Positions 36,620 to 46,529 of a stretch of 64,000 bases of DNA are shown here, one piece after another (position 1 is the stretch's first letter; each line of letters opens with the position of its first letter). The notes beneath the pieces are model-generated. The model did not search any database and was not told the origin of the DNA. It was given only the letters and a program-made list of their open reading frames with translations. The stretch lies in NCBI GenBank assembly GCA_964473105.1, contig CAYYNQ010000048.1, positions 101,548 through 165,547 of the forward strand, in the 5' to 3' direction. Position numbers and translations under genes: made by a program. Origin of the DNA: CAYYNQ01 sp964473105 (GTDB lineage Bacteria > Sumerlaeota > Sumerlaeia > MVZB01).

Positions 36620-37284
36620 CACCATGCACCCGCTCGCTCGGCCAAATGGAAGTCTTCCGGGCAGAATCCTAATTCCGCCATCCATAGTCGATTTCAAGCA
36701 CTATTTCTCTATGAATGTGAAATACCTTAAAAGTATAATGAAATCATATTTTATGTGTCGAGTATCAGGGATTTATAGAGAAGATAAATCACCTAGATAT
36801 GCTAATTATCTTGCCCGTATAGGGTTGCCTGAGTAATAGTCACTTCTAAAAATCAATATGGGCCCCGTAATTTTTCAGCAACGAAATGCATAAGGTGGTC
36901 GGGATCATCAACCAGCCACACCTCGGTTCTCCAGCTTATGGGCGACTATCCATTTACAAAAGGAGTCTTTTGAAAGAAACGCACTAACATACACGATTGA
37001 TACCTTACCGGAAATTACAGACCTTGGACCCCTGACAGGATACCAAAGGACGACTTGATGGTCTGGCAGGTCGATTCCAGAAAATTATTTAACCGGGAAG
37101 GTCCCAGGGGCTGGCGGACATCCACCATGTCAGCATCCCCAGTCCGGGTTTATTGCCAACGCAATTGCCTAACCATGCTGAAAGGATTAGGATGAGTGCA
37201 GGGATATCCGTGATTTCCTGATCAACGGACATGCCCCAGCAAAAGCCGGAAATCATCTGGCAATGCAATAGAAGGTGATGCAAG
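36620..37284. other. Gene-poor, partly AT-rich region
   Basis: 665 bp. The part 36690-36850 is clearly AT-rich. A 70-codon plus frame (36624-36836) and a 55-codon minus frame (37089-37256, ending SASPWDLPG) are open, but neither has a ribosome binding site. No RNA gene is seen. The last 50 bp should hold the promoter of the Gfo/Idh gene, or the transcript may come from upstream. Confidence 0.35.
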
Positions 37285-38328
37285 ATGCCGAAAACGGAGA
37301 ATATAAGGATTGGTATTGTCGGGGCCGGAAACAATACCTGCAAGATGCACATCCCCAAGTTACAGGCCATCAAAGGTGTCAATCTCGTCAGTGTTTGCAA
37401 CCGTTCACAAGAATCTGCACAACGGGTCGCTGACCAGTTTATGATTCCGGTTGTCTATGAATCCTGGCAGGATCTCGTTGCGGCAGATGATACGGATGCC
37501 ATTCTCATTGGCACGTGGCCATATTTGCATTGCCCAGTTACACTGGATGCACTTCAGCACAACAAGCATGTCCTTTGCGAAGCGCGGATGGCGATGAATG
37601 CACGAGAGGCTCACCTAATGCTGGAAACTGCGCGGGAGTTCCACGATCTTGTGACACAGGTCGTGCCTTCGCCTTTTACGCTTGGTGTCGACAATACCAT
37701 CCGGCGCATGATCGCCGAGGATTACTTGGGTGATCTACTCGCGATGGAAGTGCGGGCATCAACAGGGTTTCTCAACCGGGATGCACCCCTCGGCTGGCGT
37801 CAAGCATCTGAACTGAGTGGAATGAATATCATGACACTCGGGATCTGGTATGAGGCCGTGATGCGCTGGGTCGGCCAAGCCGAGTCCGTTCAAGCCCAAG
37901 GGCTGACATTTTCCAAAATGCGCAGGGATGACCATGGCATCAAAATACCTGTGCGCATCCCGGAACATTTGAATGTCAACGCAAGGATGGAATGCGGTGC
38001 GCTGGCACATTTCCTAATCTCCTCGGTGGCCGGACTTCAGGGTCCGCCCCAGGTCTGGCTCTACGGGGAAAAAGGTACGCTTCTGTTCCGCGAGGGCAAA
38101 CTATTTGGAGGCCGGAGAGATGATGGAAACCTGAAATTCATCGATATCCCAAAGCATGAGTTTATGTCATGGCAGGTCGAGGCTGAATTTATCGATGCGA
38201 TCCGAGACGTCGCACCAGTTAGATTGACCACATTTAATGATGGGGTGAAATACATGGAATTTACCGAAGCTGTAAACCTGAGTATGACCCACGGGGAAAC
38301 AATTCATCTCCCACTTGGGGATCTATAA
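37285..38328 (+). CDS. Gfo/Idh/MocA-family protein with non-canonical active site
   Basis: 347 residues. The N-terminal Rossmann fold is clear (IRIGIVGAGNN), with a C-terminal alpha/beta domain ending QVEAEFIDAIRD and YMEFTEAVNLS. The usual EKP motif, whose Lys is catalytic, is replaced by CEARMAM, and the usual D-x-G-x-H motif reads TLGIWYE. So all three common catalytic residues are changed. It may bind NAD(P) without the usual redox chemistry or use another mechanism. It is coupled to the PhzF gene by TAATG. Oxidised sugar or cyclitol substrates are common for the family, but none can be inferred here. Confidence 0.85.
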   Translation: MPKTENIRIGIVGAGNNTCKMHIPKLQAIKGVNLVSVCNRSQESAQRVADQFMIPVVYESWQDLVAADDTDAILIGTWPYLHCPVTLDALQHNKHVLCEARMAMNAREAHLMLETAREFHDLVTQVVPSPFTLGVDNTIRRMIAEDYLGDLLAMEVRASTGFLNRDAPLGWRQASELSGMNIMTLGIWYEAVMRWVGQAESVQAQGLTFSKMRRDDHGIKIPVRIPEHLNVNARMECGALAHFLISSVAGLQGPPQVWLYGEKGTLLFREGKLFGGRRDDGNLKFIDIPKHEFMSWQVEAEFIDAIRDVAPVRLTTFNDGVKYMEFTEAVNLSMTHGETIHLPLGDL

Positions 38329-39152
38329 TGGGAGATACTATGACATCTATAAACATACCCCTTTTCATGATCGATGCCTTCACGGATATCCCTTTTAGGG
38401 GCAACCCGACAGCGGTATGCATCCTGGATACTCCACGCGAGGATACCTGGCTGCAATCGGTCGCGTTCGAGATGAATCTTCCAGAATCAGCCTTTGCAAT
38501 GAAACAGCAGAACAACTGGAATCTGCGCTGGTTTACACCTACCAATGAGGTACCTCTTTGCGGACATGCGACGCTCGCGACTGCACATGCCCTCTGGGAC
38601 TCTGATCGGGTGGATATGAATGAAGAGATTCGGTTTCAAACAGCAAGTGGGATGCTAAATACCCGGAATAACAAGGACATGATCGAGATGGACTTCCCAT
38701 TGATCGAAACGGAAAGCAGAAATCTAGAACCCCAAGTCGAGGGATTTCTTGCAACCGCATTGAACGTGAAGATCAAGGAATCATACCGGGCCGGCGAGGA
38801 CATTCTGATCCTGCTTGAGGATGAGGCATTGGTTCGGAATCTGAAACCCGACCTCATACAACTCAAAGAGATGGATGTAAGGGGTTTCATCGTGACCGGT
38901 CCAAACACGAATTCCTCCTATGACTTCATCTCACGTTTTTTCGCCCCCCGAATCGGTATTCCCGAGGACCACGTGACGGGTTCAGCCCACTGCGCCTTGG
39001 GGCCCTTCTGGGGCAAAAGACTGAAAAAGGGCATATTGACTGGCTATCAGGCATCCGGCCGAGGTGGGGTGGTCTCGGTTGAGCTTTACGATGACCATGT
39101 CAATCTCAAAGGTCGAGCGGTGACCGTCATGAAAGGGCACCTCGTGATCTGA
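38328..39152 (+). CDS. PhzF-family isomerase/epimerase-like protein
   Basis: 274 residues. Family motifs are FRGNPTAVC near the N-terminus, the MNLPESAF segment with the catalytic-type Glu, PLCGHATLATAH and DHVTGSAHCALGP in the second half of the duplicated fold. PhzF proteins isomerise or epimerise small acids; most relatives outside phenazine operons have unknown substrates, and no phenazine genes are present. The ATG at 38328 overlaps the previous stop (TAATG). A second ATG at 38340 with GGGAG 6 nt upstream is an equally good start. Confidence 0.88.
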   Translation: MGDTMTSINIPLFMIDAFTDIPFRGNPTAVCILDTPREDTWLQSVAFEMNLPESAFAMKQQNNWNLRWFTPTNEVPLCGHATLATAHALWDSDRVDMNEEIRFQTASGMLNTRNNKDMIEMDFPLIETESRNLEPQVEGFLATALNVKIKESYRAGEDILILLEDEALVRNLKPDLIQLKEMDVRGFIVTGPNTNSSYDFISRFFAPRIGIPEDHVTGSAHCALGPFWGKRLKKGILTGYQASGRGGVVSVELYDDHVNLKGRAVTVMKGHLVI

Positions 39153-39499
39153 TCAGTTCTGGTTCAATCACAGGAGTTTTGAACAAATCACGATAATCGG
39201 GATCACACCCGTAAAATGACCCGGACCTTTCCGACATAATCTTGAACGAATAACGACCAAGCGCAGGGTTTGTTGGTGCTCAGGTGTTCGATTCTGCAAT
39301 GCCTGGGCCAAGTCTCAGACTGTTGACCCTCCCGAACCAACCTGCCGAAAGCGAGAGGAGATGTCCCATTCATTGCGATTGAACAAGATTCATCGCGACG
39401 TAATATGAACCAAGCGGAGTATTCTGGACAATGATATCGCTATGTTCTCCACCGCCATCTTCATGCACTACGTGTCCAACTTCGCGTGATATCACCGAT
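39153..39499. other. Region between phzF and the end of the dcw cluster
   Basis: 347 bp between convergent genes. It includes a short coding-like minus frame (annotated separately) and a further open minus frame from an ATG near 39380 (about 55 codons, reading SPLAFGRLVREGQQ). No hairpin with a T-run is seen to end the mraY transcript. In many dcw clusters murD would lie here, but nothing resembling murD is present. Confidence 0.35.
39370..39495 (-). pseudogene. Coding-like remnant just downstream of mraY
   Basis: Open minus frame of 41 codons, with a GTG at 39495, that reads REVGHVVHEDGGGEHSD and then NTPLGSYYVAMNLVQ before its stop at 39370. It resembles the C-terminal beta-strands of a larger exported or enzymatic protein. 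No start signal or family can be named. It is either a tiny gene or the tail of a lost gene. Confidence 0.3.
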
Positions 39500-40660
39500 T
39501 TAACGTAGCTTCAACATTGCCAATCCCGCCATTGCCAGCAGAAACGAAACCAGCCAAAAGCGAATAATAATCGGACTCTCGGGAATTCCCATTCTTTCGA
39601 AATGATGATGCAGCGGTGACATGAGAAAAATTCGTTTCTTTCCGCGCAGTTTGCAAGACCCCACCTGCAAAATCACCGACAGACACTCAATCACAAAAAT
39701 CCCGCCGATCACTAACAACAACATCTCTTGCTTCAACAGTATTGCTGTAGTTCCCAAGGCACCTCCCAGCATCATCGATCCCGTATCACCCATGAACACC
39801 GAAGCGTGATGTGCGTTGAACCATAGAAACCCCATTGAAGCACCCAGCAAGGCCGCAAGAAAAACCACGATCTCTCCCCCACTCCTGATATATGGAACAA
39901 GCAGGTAGTCAGAAAAATCCACACGGCTAACCAGATAGGCCACGATCAAAAATGCCATGACGTTCGAGATGGTCACGCCAATAGCCAACCCATCTAGACC
40001 ATCGGTCAGATTGACCGCATTGGATGCAGCCCACATCACGATGACCACGAATGGAATGAACCAAATGCCGAGATTTGGATAAATTTGCTTGAAAAACGGC
40101 ACTGTGAGATACGGATAACCCGTGTAGATAATATTCTCATCCCCACCAGGCGCATAACTTGCCTGCCATTCACTTCCCTGAAACATCAGAGAAATTCCCA
40201 GTGAAATCCCGAGGATGGCCTGAATACACAGTTTTGAGCAGGCGCTTAGTCCCCCATGATGCTGCCTCCGGATCTTGCAAAAATCGTCCCAAAAACCTAG
40301 CCCTGCGAAACCGAGAGACATCACGATCAGCAGAATCACGTGCATGTTGTTCAGGCGGCACAATATAAATACCGGAATTAACAATGCAACCAGAATCAGC
40401 AACCCACCCATCGTGGGAGTACCACGCTTACTGCCATGCATATGCGCCAAGCTGATCGCACCATCACCGCTGGTCTCACGAATCACCTGCCCGGCTTTCA
40501 TTCGGCGCAGTATCGCGATGATGCGCGGACCCACTATCAGCGAAATCGCGAAGGACAGGCCCAACGCCAGAGCACCTCTTACGGTGATAAACTGAAGAAC
40601 CCGCATGAAGCCAATATCTCCATCTTTGGATGCAAGCCAGTCGAGTAATAAGATCAGCAT
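39500..40660 (-). CDS. mraY: Phospho-N-acetylmuramoyl-pentapeptide transferase
   Basis: 386 residues, about ten membrane spans. Signatures are GTPTMGGLL, FWDDFCKIRRQHH, NLTDGLDGLAIG with the catalytic Asp cluster, NAHHASVFMGDTGS and the loop SPLHHHFERMG. It transfers phospho-MurNAc-pentapeptide to undecaprenyl phosphate to form lipid I. It is the last dcw gene here; 15 nt separate it from murF. GGGAG lies 10 nt before the ATG. Confidence 0.96.
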   Translation of the reverse strand: MLILLLDWLASKDGDIGFMRVLQFITVRGALALGLSFAISLIVGPRIIAILRRMKAGQVIRETSGDGAISLAHMHGSKRGTPTMGGLLILVALLIPVFILCRLNNMHVILLIVMSLGFAGLGFWDDFCKIRRQHHGGLSACSKLCIQAILGISLGISLMFQGSEWQASYAPGGDENIIYTGYPYLTVPFFKQIYPNLGIWFIPFVVIVMWAASNAVNLTDGLDGLAIGVTISNVMAFLIVAYLVSRVDFSDYLLVPYIRSGGEIVVFLAALLGASMGFLWFNAHHASVFMGDTGSMMLGGALGTTAILLKQEMLLLVIGGIFVIECLSVILQVGSCKLRGKKRIFLMSPLHHHFERMGIPESPIIIRFWLVSFLLAMAGLAMLKLR

Positions 40661-40675
40661 CAGGCCTTGACTCCC

Positions 40676-42127
40676 TTATTCAGAACCGTCTCCAAATAAA
40701 TCCATATCCGGCATAATCGCCCGGGCGATTGCCTCGAGCTCGAAACCATGTGAACCCTTGAAAAAGACCCGGTCGCCGGGTTCCAGGTTTGCCGCAAGTG
40801 CTTCGACAATTCCTTGACGGTCAGAACCATAACCACATGCTTGGATCCCCATATTTTCCAGTCGTCCAGCCAGTTCTGTACAGCGCTCACCCAGCCCCAG
40901 AAACATTGCCGGCCGGGCTTGGATCAACAGCGGTATAAGCGAATCATGTTCCGATTTCGCATGGTCACCCAGTTCCAGCATATCAGCCAGAACGATCACA
41001 AGTCTTCCGCCAGGCCCCAAGTCACTGAGTGACCGGATGGCACACTGCATCCCGGAAGGTGTGGCATTGTAACAGTCCAGAATAAATGTCCAGTCGCCTA
41101 CCCGTACCACTTCACCCCGGCAGCGTTCTAAATGGAAGTCCTCCAGGCCCCCGCAAACCATAAATGGATCGAAATCCATGGCCAGCAACAGGGCCGCGGC
41201 TGCCGCCACATTATCCAATTGGTGTCGACCGAACAAAGGTAATTCGAGTTTCGTGCGAGTAACATCGCCGATTGTCATACTAAACCGGTAACCGACCGGA
41301 TCAAACCTGTCCACATCATGTACAAAAACGTCTGCCTCAGACCCCGTTCCGTCCGGAGCTTCAACTGAAAAATTGGTCAACGGGTATTCCCTGAATTCAT
41401 CGATGCACGTCCGCGTATTGGGACATTGCGCATTCACTACGAGTGGCGTTCCTGGTCGGCAATTTCTGAATAGGTCGAGCTTCGCGGATACCAGATCCGC
41501 ATGCGAATCGAACATGCCAATATGGGCGCGACCGATCTGTGTTAACAAAGCCGCTGTGGGATCTGCAATACGGGCAAGTCTGGCTAGTTCACCTGGCTGG
41601 TTCATACCCAACTCGAGCACGGTCACTTCATGTTCGCTCGCGAGGCGCATGAGCGTATGCGGAACGCCTACCAGATTGTTGAAATTCTGAAAAGGTTGAA
41701 GTATCTTGTATTCTTGGTCAAGTGAAGCGGCCACAAGCCGGCGGGTTGTCGTCTTTCCGGCACTTCCGCCAATCGCAAGAACAGGTCCACCCCACTCTGT
41801 TCTTCTTGCAAGCGCCAACTCACCATAAGCCTCCAGAGTATCCATAACCCGCAGACACGGTATATTCAATCCGAGAGGGTCGAATTCATGGCCCGACATG
41901 ATAATCAGTCCCGAGGCACCCGCTTCGATTGCTTGTCCCAGAAAATCATGTCCATCAAATCGATCACCCTTCAATGCAAGAAAAACATCGCCTTTCGCGA
42001 TCGAACGGCTATCGGTTTGAATTCGGCTGAATGACACACACCCGGCCAGATTTTGGCATTCACAATCAAGCAGATGACTCACATGATCCCAGGTCCACTG
42101 TCCGAGACTATGGTTTATGTTGATCAT
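40676..42127 (-). CDS. murF: UDP-MurNAc-tripeptide:D-Ala-D-Ala ligase
   Basis: 483 residues from the ATG at 42127 (AGGA 8 nt upstream); a TTG further up is less likely. N-terminal domain with TDSRSIAKGDVFLALKG, ATP-binding loop IGGSAGKTTTRRL (Ala where Asn is usual), FNNLVGVPHTLM, MNQPGEL, and C-terminal domain with DCYNATPSGM and LADMLELGD. It adds D-Ala-D-Ala to complete the pentapeptide. 61 nt separate it from murE. Confidence 0.95.
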   Translation of the reverse strand: MININHSLGQWTWDHVSHLLDCECQNLAGCVSFSRIQTDSRSIAKGDVFLALKGDRFDGHDFLGQAIEAGASGLIIMSGHEFDPLGLNIPCLRVMDTLEAYGELALARRTEWGGPVLAIGGSAGKTTTRRLVAASLDQEYKILQPFQNFNNLVGVPHTLMRLASEHEVTVLELGMNQPGELARLARIADPTAALLTQIGRAHIGMFDSHADLVSAKLDLFRNCRPGTPLVVNAQCPNTRTCIDEFREYPLTNFSVEAPDGTGSEADVFVHDVDRFDPVGYRFSMTIGDVTRTKLELPLFGRHQLDNVAAAAALLLAMDFDPFMVCGGLEDFHLERCRGEVVRVGDWTFILDCYNATPSGMQCAIRSLSDLGPGGRLVIVLADMLELGDHAKSEHDSLIPLLIQARPAMFLGLGERCTELAGRLENMGIQACGYGSDRQGIVEALAANLEPGDRVFFKGSHGFELEAIARAIMPDMDLFGDGSE

Positions 42128-42188
42128 AAATCGAGTCCTGCCCAAAGAGGCCACTACATGCAATCATCTGTTGGGTTCCGGGGTTTCA

Positions 42189-43706
42189 TTACCCGGCGTA
42201 GCGTTCACAAATGCAATTCCTTGCCACCTCAATATCATCAAAATGTGATTTACGACCCATCACGTCCTGATAATTCTCATGGCCCTTGCCCGCAACGAGG
42301 ACAAAATCACCTTCACCGGCCATCGAAATGGCGCTACGAATCGCGGCGTTACGATCCAGACATATTTCAAGAACGGACTCCGGGCCCATAATTTCCCTGG
42401 CCCCAGCAGCAACCATATCGGCGATTTCCCGTGGATCCTCAGTTCTCGGATTGTCATTCGTGATAATCAAGATATCCGCATATTCCGCAGCGGCTCGGCC
42501 CATCATTGGCCGCTTTGTATTGTCACGATCGCCTCCCGCACCGAAAACAACAATCAACCTCGAAGGGGTCTCTTGCCGGGCATTATCAAGTGCCTTTGCA
42601 AGTGAGTCAGGAGTGTGTGCATAATCGATGACAATATCAAAAGGCTGGCCTTCATCAACATATTGAAACCTTCCAGGAACACACTCCATGGCACGTATCC
42701 CCTCAGCAATTGCATCATCCGTAAACCCCGCCGCCGCCGCCATGCCGACCGAAACGAGACAATTCTGAATATTGAAATCTCCCGGCAGGTGTGTCATGAC
42801 CTCAAGAATTCGCCCATCCAATCTGATCCGGATGCGATGTCCCCGCCCATCGGGGACCACAGAAGATACCGAAACTCCGGTATCGCGGCGTTTCATACTG
42901 TAATCCAAGACACGGTTCCTGCCGGATTTTTCTACATGTTGCGCGATATGCATGCCAGCTGGATCGTCCACATTCAGAACAGCTATTCCCGCAGGATTGT
43001 CGGCCAATATTTCAGTATATAACCGCTGCTTAGCTGTGCGGTAATCCTCCATAGACCCGTGGTAATCCAGATGGTCCTGCGTGAGATTGGTAAAACCTGC
43101 CGCCGCAAGAAATATACCGTCAACCCGGTACTGGTGTAACGCATGGGAACTGATTTCCATAGCTACAGCATCAACCCCATCGGCATGCATCCGGGTCAGT
43201 ATACGGGCAATCTCACCCGGCGCCGGCGTTGTTGTCGGTGCCGGAAGAACCTGACCTTTCCATCGGTTGTTGACGGTTCCCATCACACCTGCAGATTTTC
43301 CTGCTGCACAAATGATTGATTCCATAATCCATGTAACGGTCGTTTTTCCGTTGGTTCCACTGATCCCGAACACGGTCATCTCCCGCGAGGGATCCTGCTC
43401 GACATGATGGGCCAGGAGTGAGAAAACCCGCCTTGTTGGTTGCACTGTGACCAGATGCATACCCTCGGGCGCCCGCGGGCCGGATCCATTTTCAACCAGG
43501 GCACAACGGCACCCCAGACGGGCGGCCTGCTCAAGATAATCATGTCCGTCGGCACGATACCCCTCTATGGCAACGAACAGGATTCCTGGGCCACATTTCC
43601 TAGAATCATCAGTTACATCATCAAACCATAAATCAGGAATGTTACCGGCCAACGGCCGAATGTCGAACTTATTCAGGACATCATTCAGGTGAAACACGAT
43701 TGCCAC
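42189..43706 (-). CDS. murE: UDP-MurNAc-L-Ala-D-Glu:meso-diaminopimelate ligase
   Basis: 505 residues. N-terminal TDDSRKCGPGILFVA, ATP loop GISGTNGKTTVTW, substrate motif TPAPGEIARIL and SSHALHQYRVDG, then DYAHTPDSL. The C-terminal NDNPRTEDP holds the DNPR motif that selects meso-diaminopimelate, so the peptidoglycan is probably of the A1gamma type. The GTG at 43706 is used; a GTG three codons later is also possible, and no strong Shine-Dalgarno sequence is seen. Confidence 0.95.
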   Translation of the reverse strand: MAIVFHLNDVLNKFDIRPLAGNIPDLWFDDVTDDSRKCGPGILFVAIEGYRADGHDYLEQAARLGCRCALVENGSGPRAPEGMHLVTVQPTRRVFSLLAHHVEQDPSREMTVFGISGTNGKTTVTWIMESIICAAGKSAGVMGTVNNRWKGQVLPAPTTTPAPGEIARILTRMHADGVDAVAMEISSHALHQYRVDGIFLAAAGFTNLTQDHLDYHGSMEDYRTAKQRLYTEILADNPAGIAVLNVDDPAGMHIAQHVEKSGRNRVLDYSMKRRDTGVSVSSVVPDGRGHRIRIRLDGRILEVMTHLPGDFNIQNCLVSVGMAAAAGFTDDAIAEGIRAMECVPGRFQYVDEGQPFDIVIDYAHTPDSLAKALDNARQETPSRLIVVFGAGGDRDNTKRPMMGRAAAEYADILIITNDNPRTEDPREIADMVAAGAREIMGPESVLEICLDRNAAIRSAISMAGEGDFVLVAGKGHENYQDVMGRKSHFDDIEVARNCICERYAG

Positions 43707-43762
43707 TGCCCGGTCCGCCGTCCGGGGTGAAAGACCGGATCATGGTTTATGCGACCTAAGAG

Positions 43763-45907
43763 TCAATTTCCGCTGGACCGCCTTAAATACTGATCGGATG
43801 GATGGGAAAATACAAGTATCGCCTTGCGGTTGGTCGGGATCTGAGAACCCGGCTTAGGTTGCTGACTTACCAAGATTCCGGATCCCAGCATCTGAGATTG
43901 AATCCCCATACGGTCCAACAGCTGGAAAACTTCAACCATGGTTTTTCCCCGACAATCGGGCATGGTTTTGACAACAATCGGGGATTGATCCTCCAAATTC
44001 TCGGGCAATGCCGGCAGCAGCATTTCATCGGGTATGGAAACCTGTGCTTCGGTCCGGATGTCACTCCATTCCGCCCCAATATCCTCAACATGAATCTGAT
44101 CTGAAAGGTGGGCCATCCGCCAAACATCCACATCAGAAGGCTGTATTCCCAAAACGTGAACCGCAGCCTTGGCGATCTCACGAAACACAGGGACAGCCAC
44201 CTTACTGGCATAATAACTGGTTTGGGGGTCATCAAGATACACGAAGATGGCTAACTGAGGATCGTTGAGTGGCAGCAGCCCAGCAAATGAGGAGTAATAT
44301 TGTCTTCGCTCATCATCCCCGCGTTTACGCAGTTGTTTCCGGGCAGTCCCAGTCTTCCCACCGACGCGGTATCCGGGCAGCCTCGCCTTCTTTCCGGTCC
44401 CTTCCTCAACAACCCGTTCAAGCAATTCGAGCATCTGCCGGCAGGTATTACTACCGGCAACCCGTTCAATACGTACGGGTTCGATCGTCCGGATGGTCCT
44501 GCCTTGCATCGACTGGAGTTCGCTCACGAGATAGGGCTTCATCCTCCATCCATCATTACCGATCGCAGCTAGCGCCTGCACAACCTGAATCGCAGTCAAT
44601 GTTGTTTCATAACCGATCGCCAGCCAGTTTTGGGATATTCCCGACCAGCGGTCAACGGTCTTGAGAACACCACGACTTTCACCATTGAGTTCAATCCCTG
44701 TCTTTTCACCGAAGCCAAAACGTCTTAGACCATCATACTGGACGATGGGTTCCATGCGATTGGCAAGCATTGCCATGGCGATGTTGCTGGACTCGGCGAA
44801 TGCTGTGTAAAATGGCACAACACCCAGATTATGACTGTCACGAAGTCGCTTGCCCTTGATCAATACGCTTCCTCCATGACAGTCTACCTGCTCGCTTGTG
44901 GACATCAGATCGTTATCCAGCATAATGGCCGTTGTAAAAACCTTCATAACCGACCCGATCTGGATGGGATGTGTCAGTGCCCTGTTGGTTCTTTGATGGC
45001 GTTCGGCCTTCCCGAAATCGTTTGGATCAAATCCCGGATCATTCGCCAGGGCAAGAATAGCTCCAGTCTTCACATCCATAACAACGGCCACCCCTCCCTC
45101 TGACCCAGTACTCTCTACCTGACGCGTGAGTGCCCGCTCCGTAAACATCTGTATCATCTCATCAATAGTCAGGATTAATGTATGGCCGAAAGTGTCTTCG
45201 AGCACCTCACTTTCATTGGGCTTGAGGGGTTCACGGACAGAATCAACGGGACGTTTCGAATCCCTGTACTCACCCCTGAGCCAGTCATCATAAATCAATT
45301 CCAGACCTTCGAGCCCTATGTTATCACCGCTGTCGTCAATCTTGGTGAACCCCAATACATGTGAGGCCAATCTACCGTTCGGATAGGATCGCTTGCTGTC
45401 GCGTTCATAAATCAAAACATTGGGAGGCAGGTCATAACGGGCCTCGATATCCTTGACTCGCTCACTAGTTTCCTCGGGGGCCTTGCGAATGAGGATATGC
45501 TGGCGCTTCTTGTCCAACATTTTCAGAACTTTCTCGGTATCAGAACCTGTTGCCGCGGCCAGTTCCCCACAAAGGGCAATGGGATCAAGCACCTGATCCG
45601 ATCTGATTTTTCCGGAAAGCATTTTTTTTCCCTGCAATTTCAAATGCTTGTCGAGCATCCTGATGCTGAATATGATTTTTTCATTCAAGTAAGATGTTGC
45701 AAGCGGACTGCCCTTACGATCGAGTATATCTCCACGGCGAGGGTTGAGTACAAATTTCCGACTCTGCTGGTTGCGGGCACGGGTCATAAAAACCTCGTGT
45801 TCGACAACCTGCAACTGGAACAACCGGATTTCAATGATAACAAATGTTACAAACGAAATGATGACCATTAGGGCCATCCGGATTCGGTGTGTTTTGACAA
45901 TGGTCAT
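43763..45907 (-). CDS. ftsI: Septal peptidoglycan transpeptidase FtsI (PBP3) with PASTA domain
   Basis: 714 residues from the ATG at 45907, where AGAGG lies 5 nt upstream and the single N-terminal membrane span (ALMVIISFVTFVIIEI) starts sensibly; the open frame runs another 68 codons upstream without family resemblance. The dimerisation domain has RRGDILDRKGSPLA. The transpeptidase motifs are SxxK in QIGSVMK, SxN in AESSN and KTGT in GGKTGTAR. The last ~70 residues form a PASTA domain (MPDCRGKTMVEVFQLL), as in SpoVD/PBP2x-type enzymes. It crosslinks septal peptidoglycan in the periplasm. Confidence 0.93.
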   Translation of the reverse strand: MTIVKTHRIRMALMVIISFVTFVIIEIRLFQLQVVEHEVFMTRARNQQSRKFVLNPRRGDILDRKGSPLATSYLNEKIIFSIRMLDKHLKLQGKKMLSGKIRSDQVLDPIALCGELAAATGSDTEKVLKMLDKKRQHILIRKAPEETSERVKDIEARYDLPPNVLIYERDSKRSYPNGRLASHVLGFTKIDDSGDNIGLEGLELIYDDWLRGEYRDSKRPVDSVREPLKPNESEVLEDTFGHTLILTIDEMIQMFTERALTRQVESTGSEGGVAVVMDVKTGAILALANDPGFDPNDFGKAERHQRTNRALTHPIQIGSVMKVFTTAIMLDNDLMSTSEQVDCHGGSVLIKGKRLRDSHNLGVVPFYTAFAESSNIAMAMLANRMEPIVQYDGLRRFGFGEKTGIELNGESRGVLKTVDRWSGISQNWLAIGYETTLTAIQVVQALAAIGNDGWRMKPYLVSELQSMQGRTIRTIEPVRIERVAGSNTCRQMLELLERVVEEGTGKKARLPGYRVGGKTGTARKQLRKRGDDERRQYYSSFAGLLPLNDPQLAIFVYLDDPQTSYYASKVAVPVFREIAKAAVHVLGIQPSDVDVWRMAHLSDQIHVEDIGAEWSDIRTEAQVSIPDEMLLPALPENLEDQSPIVVKTMPDCRGKTMVEVFQLLDRMGIQSQMLGSGILVSQQPKPGSQIPTNRKAILVFSHPSDQYLRRSSGN

Positions 45908-46529
45908 GCCGACCTCTTGAACACCTTCGGAATCAGGTATCAGCCAGATCCACTCCGCTCCTGTGAATGGATTCCAATCTTCTTTGAAAACCCCCATGCA
46001 GGCTACGGGAAGAAGTGTCGCCAATATCGGGCAGGGGCCAGACATCGGCGACAATCCTTCCCTACCTGTCCACAAAATATTTACGGCATGACCCCATAAC
46101 GGGGGCACCAAGATTGTGGACAGGGCGCCTACCTCACGGTTCCCGGTCCCTCAAAAGCCGGCCCTACGGCCTTCAACTTGGACCTGAGGGAGAACAATCG
46201 CGTATCAGCGGTCACATAGCCGGGCGATCCATATGAAAAAGAACGTATTTCAAAGGAACCTTACGGAAACGTCCGGTCTACACCTGATCATCAGCGGGAG
46301 GAGTCAACTGGACCAAATATACTGCCTCAACATACGAGCCTGATCAGGACCGACAACCGTGGAGTAAATTGTATGCCACGCTCGTTCGCGCGCGGCCTGA
46401 AAATCGTGTCCTGCCTCCCTTCCTAATCACATTTTATCCGGGGACAGATGAATTTTCCTGGAACAGTCGGAAAAATGCCCCTACTATCAAGGGACTTAGG
46501 TCGTAGATTTTACCTCTGTTCATCCACAC
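45908..46529. other. Unusually long gap inside the dcw cluster (ftsL-ftsI)
   Basis: 622 bp with no recognisable gene, where ftsL and ftsI usually lie within a few bases of each other. A 29-codon minus frame begins a few bases after ftsL (MNRGKIYDLSPLIVG). The ftsI frame is open upstream to 46111, encoding a Trp- and Cys-containing stretch. A CCTGATCAGG palindrome is near 46340. It may hold an internal promoter or a 5' leader of ftsI. Confidence 0.4.

Noticed and set aside
37089..37256. 55-codon minus frame reading GMLTWWMSASPWDLPG
   Set aside because: Somewhat protein-like, but no ribosome binding site, and its longer version is antisense to the Gfo/Idh gene; too weak to annotate.
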